A stretch of 64,000 nt of DNA from Paramecium octaurelia (lineage: Eukaryota; Ciliophora; Oligohymenophorea; Peniculida; Parameciidae), in contig CAJJDP010000006.1 of assembly GCA_905182995.1 (NCBI GenBank), positions 129,163 through 193,162 of the forward strand, read 5' to 3'. Below, piece after piece: positions 52,370 through 63,831 of the stretch. The notes below the pieces were generated by a model. It did not search any database. It was given only the letters and a program-made list of their open reading frames with translations, and had not been told where the DNA came from. Position numbers and translations under genes: made by a program. How positions within the stretch are numbered: the stretch's first letter is position 1; each line of letters opens with the position of its first letter.

Positions 52370-53686
52370 TCATTTTTTCCATGTCTTAGCCTTAAACTCT
52401 CTTTATACATATGGATTCGTAATATTGTAAACTGCCTTTGGAGATTATGCTCTTTTTTTCATTGGTTTAAATTAAGAATTAGGTTATAATCCTATTTCAT
52501 ATCTTTAACCTTAGCTATTATTTCCTTTATAAGGTGTTGTTTAAACTCTAGGTGCCTTTAACTAGTTTGGAGCTGTTTGAGGACGACGGGTGCCAGTAAC
52601 TGCAAGTTGATTTTGTTATTAAGACTTTTAAAAAAACTGTTCTTTTGAATCCATGTAATTATTTGATTAAACTTTATGATGTTATTCTATATATTTTGAA
52701 AAAGTCTTACAACTTTGTTATACGGAAGATGGTCTTTAAGGTTAAATAGGAGATATTTATAAGGGACTTTATATTTGTTGATCAGTTTATTTTTGTTTTT
52801 GAGGTAATTTATCATAAATATTTGTACTCTATTCGTAATTTAGTTTTTATTATTGTTACTTCTATGGAAATTGAAATGTAGAATCAATTTGTTTCGAAGA
52901 ACCAGACTCTTTTATTATTGGTTTAATAACTTTAGATGTTGTTTTACTTTTTGAGAATATTATTTTATCATATGGAGGTATTTACATAGTAATTTTATCA
53001 GCGAATGTCAATCTAATTAAATTAAATAATTAACTTGTATTCTTTTGGCTTAGAATCATGATCCTTAAATTCTGCTACTCCCAAAGCCTAAGAGTTTAAG
53101 TAAGTGTTCCTTATCACTATTTCATCATTGTCTCCTTGGGTGTATATTTCATCCCAATTAAAGGTCTTTGCTCCATATCCTTATTTCGAAAATCGAGCTT
53201 CTATAGATAATAGTTAATTAAAAAAATGAGCTTTTATTTCTAGATCTGGTCTTCGATTATGCATAAATTGTAAAGTCTTATAAAGAGTCCATCTATATTT
53301 CTTCATTAAATAAACACATAAAACTGCCACTGATCTATTGTGTCCTCTTGCTGACAGAACAATCACGCTTTCTCCATTAATCAAAGCATCATCAATGAAT
53401 TTTATTGCAGTATTAATACTTTCATCTGATTAAAAAATAATCTACATAAATCATTAAAATACTTATTGATCATTATCTACCCAAGGAAATGACAAATATA
53501 TTATTCCAATTGATTCCCAATGATTTGGTATCTATCTTGATGCACAATTTATTATTCGTGATACTTTATTTGTAACAATGAATTCCAGATCCTGATAAAA
53601 TTGTTGAAATATACCTAAGATGCAAATTGATCCCCTAAGAATACACCATCTTTGACTTTTATAGCTCCCATATAATCATAATTCAT
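52370..53686 (-). CDS. Dual-specificity phosphatase fold without catalytic Cys (pseudophosphatase)
   Basis: About 410 residues, starting at 53686 (MNYDYMGAIKVKDGVFLG) and ending at TGA 52370-52372. Introns of 23, 21 and 22 nt give a continuous chain: GDQFASQDLEFIVTNKVSRI, INCASRQIPNHW, IIYLSFPWVDNDQQ, INTAIKFIDDALINGESV, then the P-loop region IVLSARGHNRSVAVLC (53331-53360), YRWTLYKTLQFMHNRRP. The order is that of a DUSP domain, but the HCxxGxxR signature reads LSARGHNR: His and Cys are replaced by Leu and Ser while Arg stays. It should be unable to form the phosphocysteine intermediate, so a STYX-like phospho-binding role is likely. The C-terminal 200 residues are disordered and Gln/Pro-rich, ending YVQREFKAKTWKK. 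Confidence 0.82.
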
Positions 53687-54920
53687 TTAATTTTTCTTTT
53701 ACTTAATAAAATAAAATATATATATCTAATTAAAGTATACAATTCTTTTTTTTTATTATATTTAATTGCTAATAATAAATTATTTTACTAACATATTCCA
53801 ATGATGAAATAAATATAAAAAACATCTTTATAAATTAAATTTTATGATAATCTTAAAAAGAAATCTTTTTTAAAATGAATTTATTAAAAATTTTCCATAA
53901 GGAATAATTTAAATTAGGAATACTTTATAAAATCAGGCCTAATAATCTAATTTTAGATGTAATAAATATTCTATTTGTATGAACCTTTACAGATACAATT
54001 CCTTCTTATTTACTCAAAAATGAATTCTAAAGTTGAAAATAAAAACAAAACTAAATATATCTTTGTCTATAGTTTTTGTAAGTCTTAGTTTGTTTATTAT
54101 TTTCGAGATTGAATAAGGTAAACATTCGAAATATTAAAGGTATTACATTAAAAGTGATTTCTTAAAAAAACATATTAAAAATTTGAACTACTATTTCTAA
54201 ATAAGTGCATTTTAAAGGGAAATGATGTTCAATTTTCAACTTTTGGGTAGATCTCTGAGAATTATTGTTTTAATTATTAAAAATTATTTCCATTTTGAAG
54301 ATATCTTAGACAAATCAAAATGATAATCAATGCAATTAATATTTTTATAAATATATGCATTTATAGATCAATTTTAGTTGTTTTTTGAGATATTGAGGGT
54401 TTAATTTTAGACTGAATTCAATATTATTTCTGATATTGGGTATTTTATAAAAAAAGATATTTTTATATATAATTAGGCTAAGAAAGACTAAATAATTAAC
54501 AAATTTATATAAATCTGCTTTTGCGATAATTATTACATGAAATGCCACTAAATTTAATATTATTAGAGTATATTTTATTAAGTATTAGGTTTTTCAAATA
54601 TTTAAGTTAAGATTATTGAAATTCTAAGAAAAGTAAATAAAAATGAAAATAATAATTTGATAAGTTGAGATTATCAGATCAAATCCAATTAAAATGTAAT
54701 CTCAAATTTGCACCGAAAATAATTATTTTCATATTTTGTGCTGAATCCTTGTTAAAATTAGTCTTCTAACTCATTATTATTCAAACAAGATATCAGTTTC
54801 ATTTAAAAAGTTACTAATAGGCTTGATTTAAATATATGTTTTTCTTTTTATAGAATTATTAGGTATTATACTAAATAAAAATGAAATAAATTGATTCTCA
54901 TAAAAATATCATTTAAGTCC
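53687..54920. other. Long AT-rich gene-poor region
   Basis: 1.2 kb of very AT-rich DNA between two genes on the same strand. The only hint of coding is a + strand frame from about 53876 (MNLLKIFHKEQFKLGIL), which could continue over a 34-nt GT...AG interval to a TGA near 54108; support is weak. The rest shows no ORF, repeat or RNA signal that I can defend. Confidence 0.45.
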
Positions 54921-55283
54921 TCATAATATAATTTCTATTTAATCATATAAATTTTATTAAGGTTCATCAATTTCTTTTTTTTAATTTCTTGTGTTATTCT
55001 AATCTGTATCATCAAGTTCAATAAGGTTTTCCCTCTATCTTTTTAATTTTTATTTGTTAGATTAATATTCTAATTCTGGTATAACAGAGGGTATTTGTGT
55101 CCAAATACCTTTTTCAATCCAATTCATAATAGTTGATGATGAAATGTTATATTATTATGCCATAGCTTAAATTCTTAATTTAGATGGTTTGGGTCCTAAT
55201 TTTTTTAATACCATAACTTTTTGATCAAATGTTAAATGCTTCTTTTTGGTTCCACCATTCCTATGATAATTTTATTTTTTCAT
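54921..55283 (-). CDS. CENP-B/Tigger-like helix-turn-helix protein
   Basis: Single exon of 121 codons from ATG 55283 to TGA 54921-54923. The N-terminal half reads KKKHLTFDQKVMVLKKLG, then LRIQAMAQQYNISSSTIMNWI, which matches the pattern of a CENP-B/Psq/Tigger-type HTH: basic start, helix, A-x-x-Y-x-I turn, recognition helix with T-I-x-x-W. The rest is Gln/Asp-rich with no DDE transposase domain. It may be a domesticated DNA-binding domain of a pogo-like transposase or a lone transcription regulator. The family is assigned by pattern only. Confidence 0.6.
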
Positions 55284-55428
55284 TAATTATTATAGAACCA
55301 AATATTGATAACCATATTTCTAGAAATAAAGAAAAAAATTGGGATGAAAAATTAAAATTGATTAAATTCATTTTTAATTAATTTATTAAGGAATCATCAT
55401 TTTGTATAGTACTTATTTTCTAGTATAT

Positions 55429-55807
55429 TCAAAGATCTTAAATCATTTTTTATGGCCTGTATTGTTTAGGCCGTATTTGAAATTCTTACTAATCTATTTG
55501 ATCTCTTTTTGTTGATTCCAGAGATAACAATTTCGAACTTATCTTCCTGCTTTCTTTTTTCAAAATAAAGATATTCTCATTAATTTGTGGAGGAAATGGA
55601 GACAATTAACTTAATGATTCAAAATAAAGGACAATAATAGCCCATTTATCTCATACTCTTTAAAGTTTTCTAAAATTTTTGGACCTAAATAGCCCATTCC
55701 AAACATTTGATATCTGATTTCATTAGGAATACTGAAAATTAAGATTTTTCCTGAATTTTTTTCAATTTTTCATTGTTGTATATTTCATAATGACCTTATA
55801 CAACCAT
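55429..55807 (-). CDS. Possible SAM-domain protein, structure uncertain
   Basis: The - strand frames contain IRYQMFGMGYLGPKILENF followed by KEYEINGLLLSFI, reminiscent of a SAM domain (Gly-Tyr, ENF, E-I-x-G-x-x-L-L). A later Lys/Arg-rich segment (LKKESRKISSKLLSLEST) ends at TGA 55429-55431. A start at 55807 (MVVQGHYEIYNNEKL) is in a different frame, so one or two introns, or a homopolymer error near GAAAAAAATTC, must intervene. Most of the gene lies in the second repeated block and recurs, 3'-truncated, at 56772-57115. Confidence 0.35.
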
Positions 55808-56770
55808 CCCAATAAATAAATGTATAAATAATTCCTCATACATAATAATTATGCCATATTGGATATAAATTATAAATTAATTTTTGTTTCTTCCGACATA
55901 TTTCCTGAAATTGTATACTAACAGATATAATTTAGTAATCTTATGATTCTTCTATTTTGAATAGTATTCAATATGTTTCTCCCCTAATCAAAGAAATATA
56001 TATTAATTAATAATATGAATAAATTTAGCAGAGAGGAATTTCTATTCTTAGCTAAAATTGCTCAGTAAACAGAAAGATTTAATGATATGATAGAATTTAT
56101 TAAACATTTCCTTGATTAAGAACTTAATAAAGAGGAGAGAAGCATATTATCAGCTGCATACAAAAATGTGGTAAACCAATTGATTAATATATGATAGGTT
56201 GGCAATAAAAGAGCTGAATTAAGAGTATTGACTGCCATTGAATAAAAGGAATCAAGAAAATAAACTGATTAATACACTCTGAATTATATTAGAAACTATA
56301 AACATAAAATCGAAGGAGAATTGAAAAATTCTTGTGCTGAGATTTTGAACTTGATTGATAGTACATTGTACCCAAATGCCAAGTAAGTTGATAGTAAGGT
56401 TTTCTATTTGAAGATGAAAGGAGATTATAATAGATATCTTGCTGAATTTTTATTAGATAACGAATATCATGCAGCTGTTGAATAAGCCACTCAAGCATAT
56501 AAGTAAAGAATCCATTAATAATTAGAGATGCTGATGTCTTGGCAAAATCGAATTTATCTACAACTTCTCCTATTAGATTAGGGTTACATCTAAATTAATC
56601 AGTTTTTTATTACGAGATACTATAAAATGCAGCAGAAGCTATAAGAATTGCTAATGATGCCTTTGAATAAGCAATTGCTTAGGTTGACTCTGTAAATGAA
56701 GAAAACTATAAGGACTGCACACTTATTATGCAATTACTGAGGGACAATCTTACATTATGGAACAATCCGG
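55464..56770. repeat. Perfect direct repeat, copy 1 (1,307 nt)
   Basis: Recurs at 56772-58078 with an offset of 1,308 and no visible difference. It ends at the single N inside the 14-3-3 gene. Same signature as the repeat at 19.8-22.5 kb. Confidence 0.93.
56015..56770 (+). pseudogene. 14-3-3 gene copy cut at the N
   Basis: Identical to 57323-58078 but it stops at the assembly N after TTATGGAACAATCCGG, so the last nine codons including the stop are missing. It has the same two introns (first at 56171-56197). It is most likely the left contig's end of the one true gene. Confidence 0.85.
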
Positions 56771-56771
56771 N
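56771..56771. other. Single N (assembly join)
   Basis: One undetermined base between two identical 1,307-nt blocks; see the repeat entries. Confidence 0.9.
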
Positions 56772-58078
56772 GTTTAGGCCGTATTTGAAATTCTTACTAA
56801 TCTATTTGATCTCTTTTTGTTGATTCCAGAGATAACAATTTCGAACTTATCTTCCTGCTTTCTTTTTTCAAAATAAAGATATTCTCATTAATTTGTGGAG
56901 GAAATGGAGACAATTAACTTAATGATTCAAAATAAAGGACAATAATAGCCCATTTATCTCATACTCTTTAAAGTTTTCTAAAATTTTTGGACCTAAATAG
57001 CCCATTCCAAACATTTGATATCTGATTTCATTAGGAATACTGAAAATTAAGATTTTTCCTGAATTTTTTTCAATTTTTCATTGTTGTATATTTCATAATG
57101 ACCTTATACAACCATCCCAATAAATAAATGTATAAATAATTCCTCATACATAATAATTATGCCATATTGGATATAAATTATAAATTAATTTTTGTTTCTT
57201 CCGACATATTTCCTGAAATTGTATACTAACAGATATAATTTAGTAATCTTATGATTCTTCTATTTTGAATAGTATTCAATATGTTTCTCCCCTAATCAAA
57301 GAAATATATATTAATTAATAATATGAATAAATTTAGCAGAGAGGAATTTCTATTCTTAGCTAAAATTGCTCAGTAAACAGAAAGATTTAATGATATGATA
57401 GAATTTATTAAACATTTCCTTGATTAAGAACTTAATAAAGAGGAGAGAAGCATATTATCAGCTGCATACAAAAATGTGGTAAACCAATTGATTAATATAT
57501 GATAGGTTGGCAATAAAAGAGCTGAATTAAGAGTATTGACTGCCATTGAATAAAAGGAATCAAGAAAATAAACTGATTAATACACTCTGAATTATATTAG
57601 AAACTATAAACATAAAATCGAAGGAGAATTGAAAAATTCTTGTGCTGAGATTTTGAACTTGATTGATAGTACATTGTACCCAAATGCCAAGTAAGTTGAT
57701 AGTAAGGTTTTCTATTTGAAGATGAAAGGAGATTATAATAGATATCTTGCTGAATTTTTATTAGATAACGAATATCATGCAGCTGTTGAATAAGCCACTC
57801 AAGCATATAAGTAAAGAATCCATTAATAATTAGAGATGCTGATGTCTTGGCAAAATCGAATTTATCTACAACTTCTCCTATTAGATTAGGGTTACATCTA
57901 AATTAATCAGTTTTTTATTACGAGATACTATAAAATGCAGCAGAAGCTATAAGAATTGCTAATGATGCCTTTGAATAAGCAATTGCTTAGGTTGACTCTG
58001 TAAATGAAGAAAACTATAAGGACTGCACACTTATTATGCAATTACTGAGGGACAATCTTACATTATGGAACAATCCGG
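56772..58078. repeat. Perfect direct repeat, copy 2 (1,307 nt)
   Basis: Second copy of 55464-56770. It begins inside the SAM-like ORF (56772-57115 is its truncated duplicate) and runs into the unique 3' end of the 14-3-3 gene. Confidence 0.93.
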
Positions 58079-58104
58079 AGGAGGAAGCAAATGATGATCA
58101 ATGA
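57323..58104 (+). CDS. 14-3-3 protein
   Basis: Complete gene of about 240 residues, from ATG 57323 ([18 protein letters not shown]) to TGA 58102-58104. Family motifs: [69 protein letters not shown] (phosphopeptide-binding Lys, Arg and Tyr), [17 protein letters not shown] and [16 protein letters not shown]. Two introns: 57479-57505 (27 nt) and a 23-nt one after QAYK. The C-terminus is short and acidic ([10 protein letters not shown]). 14-3-3 dimers bind phosphoserine motifs on kinases and other signalling proteins in the cytoplasm. This is the intact version of the locus. Confidence 0.94.
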
Positions 58105-58538
58105 TGATTTATTATCAATTATAAAGTTACAGTAATTAACTGTGATTTCCTCCTTATTTAATATAAATTGTGGAAATTAAGTCTCAGACTTTAATTAATA
58201 TATGAATTCAATTAAATTGATTTAAATGATTTTGAACAAATTCAATAATGAATTTAATTAAAATAAAATAAAATCCATTTTTTTTTGAAATTCTTGTCAA
58301 AATAACATTTTCATTGTAAATATTTTAAGATGATACATTAATTTTATATCCTCAGTAATTTAAAGAGTATCATTTTTTATTCTAATTTAGATTGAAATCT
58401 TGGATGGTATTTCTTAGAATATTTTATTAGTATTTAGAAAAACAGACATTCCAAAAGTACAAAATATAAAAATGCTAAATTTTATATTTTAATTCTATAA
58501 CTATAAGAATATATTTAATAATAAATTAAAATATTATC
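58105..58538. other. Convergent intergenic region
   Basis: 434 bp between the 14-3-3 stop and the stop of the next - strand gene. AT-rich 3' flanks; no gene or repeat seen. Confidence 0.55.
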
Positions 58539-59495
58539 TCACTTCTGATTTATAATTTTGAATCCACATCTTCTTAATGGCTCTTAATAAAAGGACTCTT
58601 CTGTCGAACTAGAGTTTGGTTTGATATTAAAATATTCTAACTCATTCTATTTGACTCTCTCCTATGATAACCATTTTTTGTCACAATCTGTCACAAAGTA
58701 TGTATAATCGAATAAAATATCCTTTTCTTCATCATATATAAAGAAACATTAAACTGTGAGAGACGCAGTAAATTGCTCTCCATTGTAATTCATATATTCT
58801 CTTTTTATTGATTATTGGCCAACAATTCCTTTAAAAATTTTATAAAAAACATTCAATTGTTCATCATTCTCATCAAAATAAGCACTAATGGGGATTAAAT
58901 TAGTTTCATTGCAATAGTGAAAGAGCATGTCCTCTGATATACCCTAAACTTGTAGTATTTCTTAGCTATAAATCTTTTAAAATGTTTTCCATATGCCGTC
59001 CTTATAAATATTTACATAAACTGCATAAGGCTTGCCTTTAATCTGTTATTCAAAATCCAGCATTTCTTACATTGCGCGAAGTTTGAAATTTGTTGGATCA
59101 AGGTTTCTATTATTATATTACATAAATGCTTTGGCTAATTCTGAGTTTCTATCTCTAAATATAGAATACAGAACTTCAGTTGGGGTAATAGGTCTATCTA
59201 TTTAATCTAAAGTAAGTATGAATAGGTTTTTCCTTTTATCTATTCTAACAATTTTATAATTGTTAGAATGAGGGTCCACAAATAGCGAACCAAGTGAGTG
59301 ATCCTTAGTTATATTTAAAGAAAACTAAATGTTGTTTTTTAATCTAAAAACATTGTTATTTGGGATTGTTGCCGGTATATTTTAAACAATCAACAACGAA
59401 TCATCTTTCTATTGAGCGTTCTAAATATCATCATCAAACTTATATGGTATAGTATATTAATTCTTTCTTTTGGTTTTTTTAATCTTCTTTTTCAT
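58539..59495 (-). CDS. Uncharacterised protein, 318 residues
   Basis: Single exon of exactly 319 codons, from ATG 59495 (MKKKIKKTKRKNQYTIPY) to TGA 58539-58541. The N-terminus is a strongly basic stretch that could be a nuclear signal. The body has mixed alpha/beta character (SLFVDPHSNNYKIVRIDK; GKPYAVYVNIYKDGIWKT; ISEDMLFHYCNETNLIPI; GEQFTASLTVQCFFIYDE). The last part vaguely recalls a PAS-like fold, but I see no diagnostic motif. Coding status is firm. Confidence 0.72.
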
Positions 59496-60455
59496 GAGTT
59501 ATCTCCATTCTTCTCTAATGCTTGATATATTTCTGACAATCAACGACATATATCGAATAAAAGAACTTAATTAATTCTTAAAATACAATAACCGAATCTG
59601 CGGTTAAATATATAATATATTGAATATCCCAATACGTCAATATCATTAATTAAATCAGTTGCATAACAATATAATATATATCGAATCTATATTTTAGGAT
59701 AAGTTTTATTATAGTACCAAATTAGCCAGTCACTTGCTTAAATTAATATATTGTTTAGAGACAAGAAAAATGTAAGCTTTAGATACAAATAAATATAACA
59801 AAGTAAAAGTTGTGTTGGTCTAACCAATATCAAACTTGTTTATATATTAACGAATTAGACTGAAATTTTAATATAATTACGAATATAATTATTTTAAAAG
59901 CTTGATTACAAAAAATATCTATTAATTTATAAAAATATATAAATTAATTTTAGAATCAAATGCAACACTAAATTATATTATACTTCTGTTATTCTTATTT
60001 TAATAATATCAATCTACTATATTTTTCCTATCAAAGATTATAATAGTTAACTTGTTGAGACAATTAATTTTTATTTTCTGATCCCATTTATTTTTCTTAT
60101 TTATCTTTATCTTCAATTTTTAGAAATTTGTTTTAATTTGGAATTTCTTCCAATATGTATTTTTTATTACCAAATTATATTGTCCGTTTACTAATATACT
60201 TTAAAATATAGAGAATTTATATATATAATGGTATTTTATTTTTTTCTCTTTATTTTAAATGAAGCTATTATTATATATTGAAATAATGCTTTATAATTTA
60301 CAAATTATTTTTTCACTTTGTTCTATTTTTATATATAATTTAATCTTAATTCTTATTCTATAAATGTTTAAATTTATCAGATTCAATGTTAATAATATAA
60401 TGAAATTTCAATATCTTTAGATATAGAGATAATATAATACGCGTTTTTTGATTCT
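59496..60455. other. Long AT-rich intergenic region
   Basis: About 960 bp, among the most AT-rich in the window, lying 5' of two diverging starts. No supported ORF, RNA or repeat. Confidence 0.55.
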
Positions 60456-60674
60456 ATGGCTAAATAGATTCTTGTTGGAATTGTTACAAAAAATGAACCT
60501 TTTAAATTGTACTTGATAATGAGAGAGGATTACAAAATCTTTAGGGTAACTTAATCAATTTCATTATCAATAGTAATCATTTATAATTTAATTTAAAACT
60601 TAATAATTCAGCTGCTTACATGGTTAATCTGGTCAATTTTTGATATTTCTCTTTTGTTGTATTCAATTACTTGA
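60456..60674 (+). CDS. Doubtful small + strand ORF
   Basis: ATG 60456 (MAKQILVGIVTKNEPFKLYL) leads to a TGA at 60672-60674, or reads further if a 28-nt GT...AG interval after KIFR is removed. The first 30 codons look protein-like. The 3' half overlaps the - strand coiled-coil gene, so either it ends earlier or it is a chance ORF. Confidence 0.3.
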
Positions 60675-61242
60675 TTGGCTTTTATTAACTATTATAAGTG
60701 CATGATTTCAAGGCTCTATCTCTCCATAATTCCAAGATTTCCATCAAAGGATCATGCTTTATTTACTCTACTTCTTTTTTCATCTCTTCTTAAAGTTCAA
60801 TCAATTTCTATTATCCTATCATAATTTCTCTTCGTTGGTTCTCCAAAAATTCTTATTCTTTTAAATTTTTTTAATAATGATCAATTTCATGATGAAGTTA
60901 AAAATTCTCTTATTCCAAGTCTAGTATTCTTGTTTACATAGCATTATGATCTTATTATTGCTGATGACAAAAATGTGTTATGCGTTGCATTTCCAATTAA
61001 TCTTAATCATACAACTATTTTAATTGCTGAAAATTCTGTTAAATTAAATTCAAATGATATTCTAGTCTCTTACACTCGTTTTATAATCTAACATTTTAAT
61101 CGCTAAGCTAATATTGTACAATTAATTATATACCTTTTAATTTTATATTAATAACTATTCATTCAAATTTTACTAATGCTACTAAATTGGCTATTAATAG
61201 AGAAATGATTTAGAATTCTCTTTGTAATGTTGGGTTTAACAT
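60577..61242 (-). CDS. Coiled-coil protein
   Basis: About 205 residues, from ATG 61242 (MLNPTLQREFQIISLLIANL) to TGA 60577-60579. Two introns of 19 and 26 nt near 61125-61180 give ...LLIQNQKLSDQNVRLQNE. The rest is one long coiled coil (LEYHLNLIQQNFQQLKQL; QTRILDLEQENFQLHHEI; RREIMIGQQKLIELQEEM). The C-terminal 60 residues are less regular. It is a likely cytoskeletal or centriolar structural protein; no named family. Confidence 0.65.
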
Positions 61243-61568
61243 CTTGCTCTTTCAGTATTTATTGTGCTTACAAATGCCTGACTTTGATTTGTATTCAACA
61301 CTTATTGATAATACATTTTACTAACTGTTAATATTATAAATTTTAATTTATTATTTAAAACACTTCTAATATTTAATATACTCTACTCCTATATTTCATT
61401 GAATTTGTAATAAATTAATAGAAAATATTCAAAAATTTTACTTTCAAAGTTTACTAACACAATGATTTCTAGATATTTATATAAACTAATATACCTAGAC
61501 CCTTTAGATTTAGTGATAATTAGAATATATTCTTATAAAAATAATCTTAATTAAATATATTTAAATAA
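61243..61568. other. Divergent intergenic region
   Basis: 326 bp between diverging starts; AT-rich promoter region with nothing specific recognised. Confidence 0.55.
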
Positions 61569-61906
61569 ATGGGAGCAGCTATTGCAGTGAGAAATAGACA
61601 TTGGTGGTTTAGAGGTCTTTATGATGACTACATCGGAAGAGAAACAAGACTTTCATTTGGTTTAGCAGCAATAATTTGGATTCCTCATTACGTGTAAATG
61701 ATTAGATTAATCTCAGCTATGGTGTTTATTTGAACAGAACAATTGAAACTAATACATCACATAAGATTTACTCTATGGAAGTTGGACCCTCTAGAAATAG
61801 ATTAACTCATTCAATGATTTTTGAGTAATTTGAAATGGTTTTGGAAAATTGGGAAGAATTAAATAAAGAATACGCAGAAAAAGGAAAAAAAATGCTTGAA
61901 GAATGA
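61569..61906 (+). CDS. Small single-pass membrane protein, 104 residues
   Basis: Two exons around a 23-nt intron at 61694-61716 give 315 coding nt (105 codons). It starts MGAAIAVRNRHWWFRGLY, has a hydrophobic segment LSFGLAAIIWIPHYVYGVYL and a charged helical tail (FEMVLENWEELNKEYAEK). The layout (short, basic N-terminus, one membrane segment, acidic coiled tail) is like accessory subunits of mitochondrial complexes, but this is only an impression. The stop is TGA 61904-61906. Confidence 0.65.
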
Positions 61907-62100
61907 ATTCGGGCTTTATTAATATTATAAATAAATATACAAAACAAAACTTTGATAGTGCTTGATTATTAGTTCTAGAATACTGTTCTGATAATTTATT
62001 TCTTGGATTTACAGATGATACTATCCTAGAAATCAAAGGATTCCATAACAAAAAAGATAGGAATATAATTATCAAATAAGTATACTTAACTATAGTATTC

Positions 62101-63212
62101 TCATAGAACTCGGTTTTTGTAATTTTATAAGCTGAAAAAGTCTAGGTCGTTTGTGAATGCCTTGCCAACAACAGAGGTTGGTTATTTAGTCTGCTTTGAT
62201 ATTAAATCAGCAATAGAATCTTGGAATTTAGGTTGGATATTTTCATATAATTCTAGTAAACATTTAGGTCTATAAATATTTGAATAATTATACAATGGGG
62301 TTTTTAGACCACATATTTTTCTAACACATCCTATTAGAGATAGAGTCAGTTCAGAAGGATCTTTGTCTAGGTAAGATCCTTCTTTCAATAGGGTCAAACA
62401 TAGTTTAGTAAATTATTCTTAAATTTTATTATAAACATTTCTAGAAATAGAAGTAGACTTTTTTGGGGTGGTTTCTACTTATTCTTTAATGTTTTCTTAT
62501 TTAGTTTATTGAGTTTGCTATGACTGAGGGATATTCGTTGCTTTTTCTTTCAAAACTGCATCAGTTTAGGATAACTCATCTTATTCGTATACGATTCCTA
62601 ATGATATTACAGTCTCAGCCCAGTCTATTAAAGTAGTGTATTATAAATTCCAGTTAAACTATTTGATTATTTAACATTCACATTTTCTGAAATCTATAGT
62701 TGCATATGGTAGATAAGTATATCTTCTGAGTTTGCTGATGAAAGGGATTCTTTCATCTAATTCTATTGATTTAGCTATATTTAAATTAAGAATGGGAATT
62801 ACCTGCTAGCATTAAGCAAGTGGCTCCATACAATCTAAATTGAATTGGGTCTACCTTTTTTTATGATACAAAATAATCTAAGAATTGAACAGCTAAGAAG
62901 AGAGAATTAATAGACAAACCAAGTTTTTCACTCCATTCCATCATGTAATCGATCAAAGATATACGTTGCTATGGTTAATTATAATATTGATACTCTTTAG
63001 TAATCTTATGGTAATTGGGCAACAGGAACTGATCTATTCCATTGACTTTTTAGATTTTAGATGGGATTGATATAGCCAGGAAATGAAAATTTGGCTGATT
63101 TTATAGCCACATTTCCATCTTATGGCATATGGATTCCGCAAAGTTTGCAAAAGAACTTATTGTTATAAGGGACAGGATTAGTATGTTAACATTGATTTTG
63201 TTTGCACTCCAT
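62101..63212 (-). CDS. Cyclin with N-terminal Cys/His-rich motif
   Basis: About 350 residues, from ATG 63212 to TGA 62101-62103. Introns: GTTCCT...CATAAG (25 nt, after WNRS) and GTAATT...ATATAG (28 nt, after LMLA). The cyclin box reads RISLIDYMMEWSEKLGLS, LFLAVQFLDYFVS, LYGATCLMLAAKSIELDE and CQIIKQFNWNLQYTTLIDW, with the usual W, D and AAK landmarks. Before it lies MECKQNQCQHTN...FFCKLCG, a C-x4-C-x-H...C-x2-C pattern that may bind zinc, uncommon in cyclins. A second helical part follows (LTLLKEGSYLDKDPSELTL; LELYENIQPKFQDSI). It is presumably a CDK partner; I cannot name the class. Confidence 0.85.
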
Positions 63213-63349
63213 GAAATTTAACGTTTAATTTTTTATTAATAAAATTTATAATAATAAGAAATTGGTAGTGTTTATACTTTAAATATTTTTGGTTAATTTA
63301 TCAGTACTTTAAATCCTAATAATAATAAATAGCTAGCATTATCAATTAG

Positions 63350-63831
63350 ATGATGATACATATTTACAGTGTTTACTGTAAACTACAATCACATTATACT
63401 TTTACTTAGCTCCTTGAAGAATCAAATAAATGGAAAAGGTTCAACGACACTAACGCTATAATGTTTGTAGACATTCAACTATCCAAACCATAAATTATTG
63501 TGAGATTCTTGTGTTTTATATTTTAAGTTAAAAAAAATCATCCTTATTATGAGATCTACATGAGTTTTTTTATTAGTATGGGGAAATTAGCTATTAAAGA
63601 GGAGGCCAAAAATTTTACTATTTTAATTATCAAATAGACAATTCAGTTAAGCCAGAATTTAATATAAATAATTATTATTAGCTTTAATAAGGATAAATTG
63701 AGGTATCTAATTGTCCTCAAATATGGATGATTTAAGTTAAATAAGTTAACACAGTAGTCATATATGGATAACATTGTCTAGGCATTTTTTTCAACAGAGC
63801 TCTCTCACTTGATTTGCTGTAATTTAAATGA
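63350..63831 (+). CDS. Hypothetical protein, splice structure uncertain
   Basis: It starts at ATG 63350 (MMIHIYSVYCKLQSHYTF) and continues LLEESNKWKRFNDTNAIM. Between about 63490 and 63590 the frame must change. After 63600 the better frame is GGQKFYYFNYQIDNSVKP...QGQIEVSNCPQIWMIQV, ending at TGA 63829-63831. Total about 140 residues, probably beta-rich. No family. A further + frame opens at 63828 (MNFSIIRKFGLDG) and runs off the window end; it may be the next gene. Confidence 0.45.

Noticed and set aside
56289..57806. Two identical 69-codon - ORFs (56289-56498 and 57597-57806)
   Set aside because: Antisense of 14-3-3 exons; present twice only because the block is repeated around the N.
61691..61716. 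14-nt intron in the small membrane-protein gene
   Set aside because: A donor two bases further on gives a normal 23-nt GT...AG intron (61694-61716) and keeps the frame.
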